Shown one piece after another: positions 25,991-33,639 of a stretch of 64,000 nt of DNA. The notes beneath the pieces were generated by a model, which was given only the letters and a program-made list of their open reading frames with translations, was not told the origin of the DNA and made no database searches. The translations under genes and the position numbers were made by a program. Position 1 is the first letter of the stretch; each line of letters opens with the position of its first letter. The stretch is from contig NC_018645.1 in the NCBI RefSeq assembly GCF_000307105.1, forward strand, positions 942,578-1,006,577, in the 5' to 3' direction. The stretch is from Desulfobacula toluolica Tol2 (GTDB lineage Bacteria > Desulfobacterota > Desulfobacteria > Desulfobacterales > Desulfobacteraceae).

Positions 25991-26037
25991 GATAAAGTAT
26001 TCAGGAGATCAGTGGTTATTCTCAAAATCAAGAAGGT

Positions 26038-26160
26038 GCAAGCAGGGTCCAAGCAGGGTCTGACCCAGCTAACCTTTTGTTATTATAAGTAATTTGTTTT
26101 AAAAAAGTCCAAATTTATCTCTTAAACCCCACTTTTTGGGGTCAAAAACAGCATTGTAAG
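26038..26160 (-). repeat. Y1-transposase 3'-end relic (type B repeat)
   Basis: It contains AAGCAGGGTC twice then TGACCCAGCTAACC and the same 110-bp AT-rich tail as 19633 and 24835. There is no gene between this relic and the next partial array repeat at 26187-26204. The whole 25991-26262 stretch is non-coding debris. Confidence 0.6.
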
Positions 26161-26186
26161 CATTTAATCCCGTATCCGGAGCACCT

Positions 26187-26204
26187 GGGGTCAGGCTTGG
26201 CTTA
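26187..26204 (+). repeat. 29-bp array repeat, truncated
   Basis: Only GGGGTCAGGCTTGGCTTA remains; the sequence then diverges to AGGGGTAAAG. Confidence 0.85.
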
Positions 26205-26262
26205 GGGGTAAAGTACCCTTTATCAGGGTCAATTATTGGATTTCGATCGCTGCATAACAGAT

Positions 26263-26574
26263 TCAAGTTGATTTCATTAACAAAATTCTTTTCAATGCTA
26301 TACGGTAGACTTCCATATCTTCCCGTTTATCAATGGCAATGATTTTAATTGTTTGTCCACTTTCATGATAGACAATCCTGATTTGCTTCCTGACTGCGTA
26401 CAGTTTAAAATAGCCTTCAAGATTGATACCGGCTTTGTTGCCAAGGGGAGCACCATACTTTGGATTTTGTTCCAACTTGACAAGCTGTTTCAAAACTTGC
26501 TTTTTTACACTGCCATCCAGCTTGTTAAAGTCCGCATGGGCCTCTGGAATCAGTTCAACTTTCCAGGTCTGCAC
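26263..26574 (-). CDS. RelE/ParE-family toxin
   Basis: The 103-aa protein starts MQTWKVELIPEAHADFNKLD and continues with LEGYFKLYAVRKQIRIVYH and IKIIAIDKREDMEVYRIAL, the RelE/ParE fold with its C-terminal basic core. It would act as a ribosome-dependent mRNA nuclease if RelE-like; the exact activity is not certain. It overlaps its antitoxin gene by 20 bp. Confidence 0.87.
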   Translation of the reverse strand: MQTWKVELIPEAHADFNKLDGSVKKQVLKQLVKLEQNPKYGAPLGNKAGINLEGYFKLYAVRKQIRIVYHESGQTIKIIAIDKREDMEVYRIALKRILLMKST

Positions 26575-26767
26575 GGGTTAAGCCCTCTGCATCTATCAAA
26601 TCATCCAGATTAAGCGTTGATTTAGTATCTCTGCGTTCTTTTATAATTCCGGCAAGGTAGATATGTTCAAGAATATCTTTTGCCTTCTCTGTTCGCTCCC
26701 ACTCGTCAAAAGGAATGATTACGGCTGTTTTATTGCCTTTGATATCTGTCACAAATTGTGTTCCCAT
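26555..26767 (-). CDS. Phd/RelB-like antitoxin
   Basis: The 70-aa protein begins MGTQFVTDIKGNKTAVIIPF followed by DEWERTEKAKDILEHIY, typical of Phd/YefM antitoxins where a small beta-alpha DNA-binding part precedes a toxin-binding tail. GAGG is 6 nt upstream of the ATG. A TATAAT box on the minus strand (26802-26807) lies about 35 bp upstream, a plausible promoter. It neutralises the overlapping RelE-like toxin. Confidence 0.82.
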   Translation of the reverse strand: MGTQFVTDIKGNKTAVIIPFDEWERTEKAKDILEHIYLAGIIKERRDTKSTLNLDDLIDAEGLTRADLES

Positions 26768-26844
26768 GATTAACCTCTATCAAATTTTTTATAACTATTG
26801 CATTATAACCCGCCATACTTTGAAAATAAAGCTATTCGGGGTCT

Positions 26845-27002
26845 ATTCGGGGTCTGACCCAGCTAAGTATTTGTTGCTAAAGGGGAATCGTTCCAAAACA
26901 CTGCGGTTTCATCCCTTAGAGTCCAGTTTTCAGGGGTATAATCAGCATCGTAAGCAGTTTGGGATTGACTAATTGCATAATTTTGGGAACTATCATTTTC
27001 CC
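26845..27002 (-). pseudogene. Y1-transposase relic, left of IS4
   Basis: This matches 22203-22358 almost base for base, beginning GGGTCTGACCC and running through the GENAVFW and YDADYTPEN coding remnant. It is cut at 27002 by the IS4 insertion. The remainder of the same relic continues at 28321. The unbroken copy at 22200-22398 shows the pre-insertion state. Confidence 0.8.
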
Positions 27003-28320
27003 TCAGTGATGTCCGGTTAGGTTTTTGCTTGCTTTAAATTTTTTTGATCTTTGACAATATTGTTCCCATTGGAATTACCCCGGTCCAGATTCTGGCCATT
27101 CATCAGTTCGTTCAAAATTGTGGTCCTCAATTGCCGGACCCTTTTGATTGATACTTTTTCATTAAACTGTTCCTGGCAGTATATGGCCATCAGTAAATAT
27201 GTGATAAGGCCTCCGAGTATCTGAACCATGAGACCATACTCACTGCGGGCTATGAGATGGTAAACTTTTAAGTGTTCTTTCCACCATTTGAAAAAATTTT
27301 CAATGGTCCACCTGAGTTTATAAACACTTGCCACTTGTTCCGCCGTTAAATCATGTCGGTCTGTTGCAACATAATATTTAACCCCGGAAATCTCATAGCC
27401 GACCACCCGTACCGGATTTTTTGTCTGGTTTTGATTTGGTGTGCCAAGCAGCGTTGCGGCATCATAGAATACATGGCTGTCGGGTTTGATAGCATTTTGT
27501 TTAACTATTGTCCTGGTTGTTCTTGCTTTAATACGGCAGACAAAGTGTTTGCTCTCTTCCTGGAGGAGATCAAAATCTTTATGAGATTGATAACCCCGGT
27601 CCATGACACCAGTTTGCCCTTTAGAAAGGATGCGGCTCACAAAAGGGCGCTCTCCGCCGTTACCTTCAGTCAGGAATATTTTATTTGGAATGCCGTGATT
27701 GATATCAAATCCACAATGCGCTTTGGCCTTTTTAGAATTTTTTCTGTAGTCAGCCCAGTGCATTGAGAGTACAGCATCAATCAAACTGCCATCAATAGAG
27801 ACTAAATCACCTAATTCAGCGTGAGCTTTTGGTAGCACGCCCACTGCCTGGTTATAGAGATTTTCGAAGATGAACTGTAATTGCTCAAGGCCCCGTCCAT
27901 TTATTATTTCAGAGAAGCTGCTTCTGCTAATTCCACCATCGGGAGCGATGTTTTGTTTGGCAAATTCATTTTCATCCAGATCTTGAATCAGATGTCGGGC
28001 GGATTTGTGCTCTTGGAGGTGGAAGTATACCAGAGCGTTTAATTGATCTTCAAAGGTCATTTTTAATGGACGGTCTCCTCGTGAGTGTAGTTCGGGTGCA
28101 AGTGTGAGCAACTTTACCAAAGGGAACTTGAACTTGTCAAAAGTCAGGGACTGAATTTTATGTTTAGGGATTGAGATATGCGCCATGTTGGGTCTCCTTG
28201 AAAATTAAATTTTTTCAAGGCGCGCCAAAATTTTTGCGCACATTTGTCAACAAAAAAACGACAATATTGGCTATAAAATCGAACTTTTTTTCATGCAAAA
28301 AACTAACCGGACATCACTGA
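27003..28320 (-). mobile_element. IS4-family insertion sequence
   Basis: The element has 18-bp perfect terminal inverted repeats: TCAGTGATGTCCGGTTAG at 27003-27020 and its reverse complement at 28303-28320. It is flanked by a 7-bp target duplication TTTTCCC (26996-27002 and 28321-28327). The uninterrupted copy of the target at 22343-22370 has TTTTCCC once. Length is 1318 bp with a single transposase gene. The only copy in the window. Confidence 0.95.
27017..28186 (-). CDS. IS4-family DDE transposase
   Basis: The 389-aa transposase has an N-terminal DUF4372-like region (residues 1-75) and the DDE core: SIDGSLIDA near residue 128, GVMDRGYQSH near 195, and RWTIENFFKWWKEHLK near 295 (Y-x2-W-x-E-type signature of IS4). 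It appears full length with no frameshift, so the element could be active. The stop lies 14 bp inside the left terminal repeat. Confidence 0.93.
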   Translation of the reverse strand: MAHISIPKHKIQSLTFDKFKFPLVKLLTLAPELHSRGDRPLKMTFEDQLNALVYFHLQEHKSARHLIQDLDENEFAKQNIAPDGGISRSSFSEIINGRGLEQLQFIFENLYNQAVGVLPKAHAELGDLVSIDGSLIDAVLSMHWADYRKNSKKAKAHCGFDINHGIPNKIFLTEGNGGERPFVSRILSKGQTGVMDRGYQSHKDFDLLQEESKHFVCRIKARTTRTIVKQNAIKPDSHVFYDAATLLGTPNQNQTKNPVRVVGYEISGVKYYVATDRHDLTAEQVASVYKLRWTIENFFKWWKEHLKVYHLIARSEYGLMVQILGGLITYLLMAIYCQEQFNEKVSIKRVRQLRTTILNELMNGQNLDRGNSNGNNIVKDQKNLKQAKT

Positions 28321-28327
28321 TTTTCCC

Positions 28328-28678
28328 TGGAACTTGAATCATTATATCCGCAAAATTCCCAGTCGATAAAACTATAAAAATGTTCTTGATGCAAGCCATT
28401 TTTTAAAAGAAGATTGGCTTTCACCCGAAGGTCGGCCTGCAAGAATTCCTTCAATGCTTATGTCTTCGTCAATAGATTCCCAGTGTATACCATTTCCTTT
28501 TCCTATCAGCCTCCAATTCTTTCTTTCTTTCTTTCTCTGATGCATGTAATAACCTGGGATACCATGCTGTTGGAACAGATACAGTTCTACCGTCGTCAAG
28601 CTCCACGACCAGGCTGTCATTGGTAACAATGACGTTATTGGCATTAAGTGACTCTATTTTAATCATTAAAGTAGTCAT
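28328..28678 (-). pseudogene. DUF2442 gene, frameshifted copy, plus relic
   Basis: The 5' frame (from 28678) matches the DUF2442 protein at 22399 through KERK, then shifts. The cause is a TTCT run with five units instead of four (28517-28536, plus strand). The C-terminal half is intact in another frame, ending FKKWLASRTF. The sequence to 28328 is the Y1/Rpn chimeric relic that continues across the IS4 element. Confidence 0.88.
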
Positions 28679-28745
28679 TCCAGGCCTCCATTAACTTTAA
28701 TTGATGTTTTTTGGCAATTGATAAAATCCGGTTAATTTCAGATCT
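28670..28745 (-). pseudogene. DUF4160 C-terminal fragment
   Basis: The minus strand encodes SEINRILSIAKKHQLKLMEA then WNDYFND and a stop that overlaps the DUF2442 start. This resembles the DUF4160 C-terminal helix (LLLEWYEIHKDALSENW at 25683). It is cut off at an array repeat (28746). The corresponding position at the other DUF2442 copy holds a HicB-like gene instead. Confidence 0.55.
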
Positions 28746-28774
28746 GGGGTCAGGCTTGGCTTGTTGGCTTATTG
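28746..28774 (+). repeat. 29-bp array repeat, copy 9
   Basis: Full copy (GTT variant), start of the second hicAB block. Confidence 0.95.
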
Positions 28775-28832
28775 ATGTTTTGCAAAGTCGCTATATGGCA
28801 TAAGTAAATCAAAAAAAGGGTTATCCCGTTAC

Positions 28833-29057
28833 TTACATCAGCTTTAAAAGATCGTCCCGTGACAATTCACAATCACGAAGACTTTTTGTCAGCAATCCTG
28901 GACCAATTGTTTCTCCTGAATGTACAGGAATAAAGGTTGACCGGCCATCAACATGCCTTAAAAAATGATGGCTTCCTTTAATTCTGATAACAGAAAATTT
29001 TATTGCCTTGAGCACTTTAATGAGCTGTTTGCCCTGTAATGATGGAGATTGTGTCAT
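28833..29057 (-). CDS. hicA: HicA toxin, second copy
   Basis: The 74-aa protein repeats the HicA of 21648-21872 with two substitutions: Phe in STFIP and Ser in TKSLRDC. The catalytic GSHHFLRH is kept. The Ile-to-Ser change falls in the C-terminal helix region and its effect is unknown. It overlaps hicB by 4 bp. Confidence 0.92.
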   Translation of the reverse strand: MTQSPSLQGKQLIKVLKAIKFSVIRIKGSHHFLRHVDGRSTFIPVHSGETIGPGLLTKSLRDCELSRDDLLKLM

Positions 29058-29263
29058 ATAGGAACCGAAATTCTTTGAAATCCGATAAATTGATTGGGAA
29101 TATCAATTTCATTAACTTCCACACACAATACAATAGCTTCCTTAATACGGTCTAATAAAACATCCATAGATTTTGCTTGTGTATGACAGCCTTTTAACTC
29201 TGGGACACTAGCGACATAAAAGCCCTTATTGTCCTGCTCAATTATGACATTAAATGTTCTCAT
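29054..29263 (-). CDS. hicB: HicB antitoxin, second copy
   Basis: The 69-aa protein is identical to that at 21869-22078, with the same GAGG ribosome-binding site. The flanking 29-bp repeats are also conserved. In this copy the neighbour on the right is an Rpn gene, whereas in the first copy the Rpn gene is on the left, so the cassette was relocated as a unit. Confidence 0.92.
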   Translation of the reverse strand: MRTFNVIIEQDNKGFYVASVPELKGCHTQAKSMDVLLDRIKEAIVLCVEVNEIDIPNQFIGFQRISVPI

Positions 29264-29296
29264 AGTTTTGGTCCTCTATATTTAAACTGATCTATT

Positions 29297-29325
29297 GGGG
29301 TCAGGCTTGGCTTGTTGACTTATTG
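29297..29325 (+). repeat. 29-bp array repeat, copy 10
   Basis: Full copy with one change (GACTTATTG for GGCTTATTG). Confidence 0.93.
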
Positions 29326-29346
29326 GCGGATAAAGTATTTGGGAAA

Positions 29347-30333
29347 TCAGTGGTTATTTTCCAAATCAAGAAGATGCAAAGGAATTTCCACTTTTTCATT
29401 ATTCAGTATTTTTTTAACCAGGGTTATATCCAGGTTAACAATTTTAGCGATCGTTTCCACAGGAAATCCTTGTTTTTTTGCATTTTGGACCAGGGAAAAT
29501 ATCATTTTATTACTGGCCTCCTGCCTGCCTTCCTGTCTGCCTTCTTGTCTGCCTTCCTGTATGCCTTCTTGTCTGCCTTCCTGCCTGCCTATTCTTTCAG
29601 CATTTGTAATATAAGGCATGTTTTTCTCCTTTTCATATTCTTTCAGATCTTCAAGAAAACGTTTTTCAAGCGCTTCGGGCAAAGTCAAGACCCAGTCGAT
29701 AAAACTATACAGATTTAAAACCCCTGTTTTCGAATATCCTTTTTCGTATAAAAGCTTTGTCAGCTCTATTTTCCACTGCTTTCTCAATGAGTGGTCTTTT
29801 CTTGTTTCAAGCGCTTTTAAATGTGCCATTACCACTATGGCAAAAGGGTTATCCTGTCTTTTAAGATAAGCCCATTTGTCTTTATAATCAAGGAGTTTCG
29901 TTTTCAGATAGTTCAGACTCATGGTGGAACCCCACATCCCGTATTGAAATGGGACAGGACGCCAGGAGGGAGAATCATCCGCCAGAATCGCCACACTGGT
30001 TACTGGTATTTTATACCTGTCATAAATTCGGTAATTGTACACAAACATTCGTTCTGAAAAATCCAGGTTTCGTTGGGACTGTACCTCTATATGAATCAAT
30101 ATCCATTTTTTGGAATTATTTTTAAGGGTTACTTCTATGAGCTTATCCGTATTTTTTTGGCCAACAACGGAATTTTTTGTCAGCTTTTGCAGTTCTTTAT
30201 CAAGAAATTTGATTTTTGTGCCCCAATCAATGTCTTCTTCCGATCCGGGAACAAAAAATTCCATGAACTGAGGGAAAAAAAATTCTATGATCTCTTTCCA
30301 GGGCGTGTCGTATGTTTGATTTTTTTTGCTCAT
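29347..30333 (-). CDS. Rpn-family PD-(D/E)XK nuclease, second copy
   Basis: The 328-aa protein is about 96% identical to that at 20553-21527. IHIEVQSQRN near residue 80 carries the ExQ active site. The tandem segment has six units (RQEG, RQEG, IQEG, RQEG, RQEG, RQEA), one more than the first copy, explaining the 4-aa length difference. The C-terminal module ending DLENNH is the same. No Shine-Dalgarno is visible; a G-rich TGGTTACTGGGTGCTGGG tract and an array repeat lie upstream. Confidence 0.85.
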   Translation of the reverse strand: MSKKNQTYDTPWKEIIEFFFPQFMEFFVPGSEEDIDWGTKIKFLDKELQKLTKNSVVGQKNTDKLIEVTLKNNSKKWILIHIEVQSQRNLDFSERMFVYNYRIYDRYKIPVTSVAILADDSPSWRPVPFQYGMWGSTMSLNYLKTKLLDYKDKWAYLKRQDNPFAIVVMAHLKALETRKDHSLRKQWKIELTKLLYEKGYSKTGVLNLYSFIDWVLTLPEALEKRFLEDLKEYEKEKNMPYITNAERIGRQEGRQEGIQEGRQEGRQEGRQEASNKMIFSLVQNAKKQGFPVETIAKIVNLDITLVKKILNNEKVEIPLHLLDLENNH

Positions 30334-30366
30334 GTTTTGGTTACTGGGTGCTGGGTCAAAGCCGTT

Positions 30367-30395
30367 GGGGTCAGGCTTGGCTTGTTGGCTTATTG
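30367..30395 (+). repeat. 29-bp array repeat, copy 11
   Basis: Full copy (GTT variant), preceded by CAAAGCCGTT as at 21551. Confidence 0.95.
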
Positions 30396-30464
30396 CGGGG
30401 TAACTATTGATCCACGAATGACACGAACAAGAAGTAAAAAAATATTTTCACCCAACACGTTTTC

Positions 30465-30656
30465 TCAAAATTCTGTAAAAACTTCGTCTCTTGACAAAAA
30501 TTTGAAATCCTTTGATTCAGCAGCTTTTTTTCTTGTTAATAATTCCTGCCCTTCATCGTTAAGCAAAATGCAAAGCGTCTCAATCTCTTTTACATCCATA
30601 TTATTTATCATCCCTGCAATATTTTCTATAGAAATCTCAATGCTCACTTGTGCCAT
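30465..30656 (-). CDS. Small protein of unknown function
   Basis: The 63-aa frame starts MAQVSIEISIENIAGMINNM with GAGGGG 8 nt upstream of the ATG, so it is probably translated. It ends SKDFKFLSRDEVFTEF. I do not recognise a family; size and context suggest an antitoxin-like protein, but no toxin partner is adjacent. A paralogous fragment lies just upstream (30644-30736). Confidence 0.55.
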   Translation of the reverse strand: MAQVSIEISIENIAGMINNMDVKEIETLCILLNDEGQELLTRKKAAESKDFKFLSRDEVFTEF

Positions 30657-30736
30657 AATTTTACCCCTCTATGGTTCTTTTTTTGCCCTTTGTCATCAAA
30701 TACAATGCAAAGAGTTTTAATTTTTTTCATATCCAT
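30644..30736 (-). pseudogene. Remnant paralogue of the small ORF
   Basis: The frame reads MDMKKIKTLCIVFDDKGQKK and soon ends. MDMKKIKTLCIVFDDKGQ parallels MDVKEIETLCILLNDEGQ inside the downstream protein. It overlaps the start of 30465-30656. It looks like a partial duplication. Confidence 0.45.
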
Positions 30737-30781
30737 ATTGTAATAACCTCAGACGGTAAAGTCAAATTCAACAGGGGGAGT

Positions 30782-30803
30782 AGGTAAGCAGGGTCTGACC
30801 CGG
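30782..30803 (+). repeat. GGGTCTGACCC motif after Y1-transposase stop
   Basis: AAGCAGGGTCTGACCCGG abuts the TAG stop (CTA at 30804-30806) of the intact Y1 transposase. GGGTCTGACCC is a near-palindrome (GGGTC, T, GACCC). The same motif marks each transposase 3'-end relic in the array, so it likely represents the element's right end. Confidence 0.65.
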
Positions 30804-31676
30804 CTAATTGTCTGTTGCTAAAGGGCAATCGTTCCAAAATACTGCATTTTCACCCCTTAGAGCCCACTTTTCAGGGGTAAAATCAGCATCGTAAGCGGTT
30901 TGGGGTTCACTAATTACATAATCCCGGGGATGGTCATTTTTCCTTGAACTCGAATCAGTGTTGACTCTGATTTGACCATATTGTTTAATCTTAAAGGAAG
31001 GAGCCGGCAATGCCTTGATTTTATATTGTCTTCCAAATTTGTGTTGATTCTGTTCGATATATTGTCGGCTTCCCACTGCCAGGTTACTGGTCCATAAACT
31101 TTCCCGCTTCAAGCAGTCATGCTGCAACGTGTACTCAACCAAATCTTCATAATATGTTCTGAATTCATCCGGGTCAGTTATGCCACAGCAGGAAAGCAGG
31201 GCTTTTCGATCAATCAATCGATACCGCCTGGGAGGATCTAAAATTTCATTATATCCGCAAAATTCCCAGTCCTTTGGATGTGTTACTGCGCCTGCTCGAA
31301 CCATATTCAACTCAATATACGCCATGCATCTTAACAGGTGAACCCCATTTTCAATGGCGGTGGTATAAAAACGATCTTCCCAGAAAGCACCTTTGCGGTT
31401 TTTCCGCCTGTTGTATGCCTGCCCTGTGGCGCCGGACACCAGCTGCATGCTTTTGGAGATAATCTCTTTGCGACTGTCCACGGCCAGCAGATGGATATGG
31501 TTGCATGTAACGGCATAGGTAATCACTTTGAGGCCATAGCGTTTTTTAGCCTTAAAAAGCCAGTCCCTCCAGGCTTTTCTGTCCTTTTCAAATTTTAAAA
31601 GGTGTTCTTTTTTGTGGCATCTGTGGGTGATATGCCACAAAAAACCCGGAATATGGATTCTTTTTCTACGCGGCAT
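30804..31676 (-). CDS. REP-associated tyrosine transposase (Y1/HUH)
   Basis: The product is about 290 aa. FLWHITHRCHKKEHLLKF is at the N-terminus, CNHIHLLAVD near residue 70 carries the HUH pair, and SGATGQAYNRRKNRKGAFWE near residue 95 carries the candidate catalytic Tyr. GVHLLRCMAYIELNMVRAG is typical of the Y1_Tnp family. Such RAYTs nick and join single-stranded DNA at REP-like hairpins. I choose the ATG at 31674-31676 (GGA 7 nt upstream). It is the only intact Y1 gene in the window and is flanked by GGGTCTGACCC and a 29-bp array repeat. Confidence 0.88.
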   Translation of the reverse strand: MPRRKRIHIPGFLWHITHRCHKKEHLLKFEKDRKAWRDWLFKAKKRYGLKVITYAVTCNHIHLLAVDSRKEIISKSMQLVSGATGQAYNRRKNRKGAFWEDRFYTTAIENGVHLLRCMAYIELNMVRAGAVTHPKDWEFCGYNEILDPPRRYRLIDRKALLSCCGITDPDEFRTYYEDLVEYTLQHDCLKRESLWTSNLAVGSRQYIEQNQHKFGRQYKIKALPAPSFKIKQYGQIRVNTDSSSRKNDHPRDYVISEPQTAYDADFTPEKWALRGENAVFWNDCPLATDN

Positions 31677-31720
31677 GGTTACATCCATTGGATAGCTGGG
31701 GTCCTGGGGTTACAGCCGTT

Positions 31721-31749
31721 GGGGTCAGGCTTGGCTTGTTGGCTTATTG
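31721..31749 (+). repeat. 29-bp array repeat, copy 12
   Basis: Full copy (GTT variant), 44 bp upstream of the Y1-transposase start, preceded by ACAGCCGTT. It starts the second hepT block. Confidence 0.95.
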
Positions 31750-31814
31750 GCGGATAAAGTATTTGGGAGATCAGTGGTTATTTTCCAAATCCAGATAAGT
31801 TTTGGGCCTGGCTT

Positions 31815-32150
31815 TCAGGCCTCAAAAGCTTGAAGTTTTTCCATTAAGACAGGCAAATCTTTCTTAATGGTATTCCACAGCACATCATTATCAACGCCGA
31901 AATATTCATGGATAAGAATATTTCGCATTCCTTTCATCTGATACCAGGGAATATCTACATACAAATCCTGGATTTCCTGAGGTACATTCGCAGCAGCTTC
32001 TCCTATTATTTCAAGATTTCTAATAACAGCATCAATTGTCTTCTGATCTTTCATCCAGCCATCGTAATTTAAATCCTTCACATAATGGAATATTCGATCC
32101 AATGCTTCGATGATGTCTTCAATTCGAAATTTCCAACTTCTATGCGACAT
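31815..32150 (-). CDS. hepT: HepT-like HEPN ribonuclease toxin
   Basis: The 111-aa protein has the RNILIHEYFG active motif (R-x4-H-x-Y). The ATG at 32148-32150 has GGGA 8 nt upstream and overlaps the end of mntA by 11 bp; an upstream ATG at 32159 is less likely. It forms the complete pair with the nucleotidyltransferase, unlike the orphan copy at 24474. Confidence 0.9.
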   Translation of the reverse strand: MSHRSWKFRIEDIIEALDRIFHYVKDLNYDGWMKDQKTIDAVIRNLEIIGEAAANVPQEIQDLYVDIPWYQMKGMRNILIHEYFGVDNDVLWNTIKKDLPVLMEKLQAFEA

Positions 32151-32439
32151 GCACAGCATCCCTTAAAATAGAATCACGGAGTTGTTTTTTTAAGGCATTT
32201 TCTGTTACAAGATCGACCGGACGTCCAACAATAACTTCCAGATATTGTTTTAAATCAATGAATCCAAAAAGGCCGGGTGTGGTTTTAAATCTGATTAATA
32301 TATCAATGTCACTATCAGATTTTGCTGTGCCTTTTGATATGGAACCGAAAATTGACATTGACTCAACAGAGAATTTTTCTTTTATAATATCTTTATGAGC
32401 TTCAATTGTTTTGATTATATTACGATCAATTTGGGTCAT
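32140..32439 (-). CDS. mntA: MntA-like nucleotidyltransferase antitoxin
   Basis: The 99-aa protein is a minimal nucleotidyltransferase: SIFGSISKGTAKSDSDIDIL near residue 34 is the GSxxxGxxxxxSDxDxxI motif. In known systems this enzyme AMPylates the HEPN Tyr of HepT. KQLRDSILRDAVHVA is the C-terminus, and only its last codons survive next to the orphan hepT at 24810-24834. Confidence 0.9.
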   Translation of the reverse strand: MTQIDRNIIKTIEAHKDIIKEKFSVESMSIFGSISKGTAKSDSDIDILIRFKTTPGLFGFIDLKQYLEVIVGRPVDLVTENALKKQLRDSILRDAVHVA

Positions 32440-32521
32440 GATATCTCCTCATATTTTCAATGGAGTATTGCCATGAACAGAAACAGATATGCGTGCAATA
32501 TCCCCAACTTTGGCGTAAATG

Positions 32522-32817
32522 CGGTGACTTCCCTATGGCTTTGGTTGCGTGAGTGCAGATGATTTCGCCCTGGAACCCGGCATCAATAAGCTCGGGTACT
32601 CTGCCGATGTGATCGATGTGGGCATGGGTTAAAAACAGGTAGTCGATGTTTGCGGGTTGAACCGGAAATTGGTCAAAGGGGGCAGTTCCGGGTCATGGCC
32701 ATAGGCCTTGCCGCAGTCCACAAGGATGTTGATACCGCCGGGTGAATCTGGACGGGTCTGCACCAGATGCCAGGAGCCTGTGACACAGTTTTTTGCTCCT
32801 ATGTGTGTGAGTCTCAT
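32522..32817 (-). pseudogene. Beta-CASP hydrolase 5' fragment
   Basis: About 300 bp match the start of 22988-24247: MRLTHIGAKNCVTG and DCGKAYGHDPEL are kept. An insertion in the AAAGGGGGCAG run (32678-32688) shifts the frame, although HAHIDHIG-coding sequence continues in another frame. The match ends abruptly near 32522. The whole C-terminal two thirds is missing. Confidence 0.88.
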
Positions 32818-33111
32818 GATTGGGTTTTGGGGGGACTATAGTTTGGGATGCAGATTTCTATATAAACTTCAAATAGTTAGTTGTTCAGGCACAGGTTCCT
32901 GACAATATAGCTCCGCCCTGTCGGTTACAAAGAACTATGTTCCCGATTAAAATACTATATTTTTAGTTAAGAAATATAGTTACTATGCTATGTTTCTCTT
33001 TTTGTAAAGGACTTTTTTTGGTCAAGCTTGGCTTGTTGGCTTGTTGTGTGATTTTATAGCATGTTTTTTTTCATTTTCATGCCGGGTGAAAGCAGATAAC
33101 CGGGTAACAGG
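32818..33111. other. AT-rich non-coding stretch
   Basis: No gene is seen. There is a 9-bp perfect inverted repeat ACTATATTT/AAATATAGT (32954-32962 and 32972-32980) and several further ACTAT-like words around 32834-32990, which may be operator or iteron-like. An array-repeat variant (33018-33046) lies at the right end. Confidence 0.4.
33018..33046 (+). repeat. 29-bp array repeat, diverged copy
   Basis: Variant TTGGTCAAGCTTGGCTTGTT then GGCTTGTTG. Its right flank TGTGTGATTT also follows copy 14. Confidence 0.8.
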
Positions 33112-33639
33112 TTAATGGTGGCTGGGTTTTGGTTTGTCTTCAAAAGATTTTAAAGGCAGAAACAGTCTTGGGCTGTCATCGGTTAAGCGAGCAAACCCGA
33201 ATTGCTCATAAAATCCTCTGGCATTGTCGTTAATGGCATCCACAATCATGGCATAGATTGCAATCTGCGCACTGACCGACAGGGTTCGCCTAATGGCATC
33301 TACCACCAGCATTTTACCGATACCGTATCCCTGAGCATTTTTGCTGACCGCCAACCTTCCAACCAAAGCAGCGGGAATCGGATGCTTCGGCAACTTTTGG
33401 GCCAGCTTTTTCGGCAATTGGCTCAGTTCAATGGATAATGTACTCAGGCTGTAATACCCCATCACTGCTTTGGGCCTGTCTGGCAGTGATGCAACAAAAA
33501 GACGACTGATGCGGCGTCTGATATCCTGCCCTGCCTGCTTATGAATATAATGATCCAGCGGCTCTATATTACAATGAAAGCCTGCTCTATCATGGGCGGC
33601 GTTCAGCGGCCCTATAACCAGATTCCGGTAATTGGTCAT
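33112..33639 (-). CDS. tacT: GNAT acetyltransferase toxin (TacT type)
   Basis: The 175-aa GNAT protein has RLAVSKNAQGYGIGKMLVVD near residue 88 (acetyl-CoA loop) and ARGFYEQFGFARL near residue 150 with the conserved Tyr. Paired with DUF1778 antitoxins, such GNATs acetylate charged tRNAs and stop translation. The ATG overlaps the antitoxin stop by 4 bp. Confidence 0.9.
   Translation of the reverse strand: MTNYRNLVIGPLNAAHDRAGFHCNIEPLDHYIHKQAGQDIRRRISRLFVASLPDRPKAVMGYYSLSTLSIELSQLPKKLAQKLPKHPIPAALVGRLAVSKNAQGYGIGKMLVVDAIRRTLSVSAQIAIYAMIVDAINDNARGFYEQFGFARLTDDSPRLFLPLKSFEDKPKPSHH

Noticed and set aside
19021-29614. Plus-strand frames rich in PSCLPSCLPS or SAFLSAFL
   Set aside because: They are the antisense of the 12-bp RQEG repeat in the Rpn genes and have no start signals or family match.
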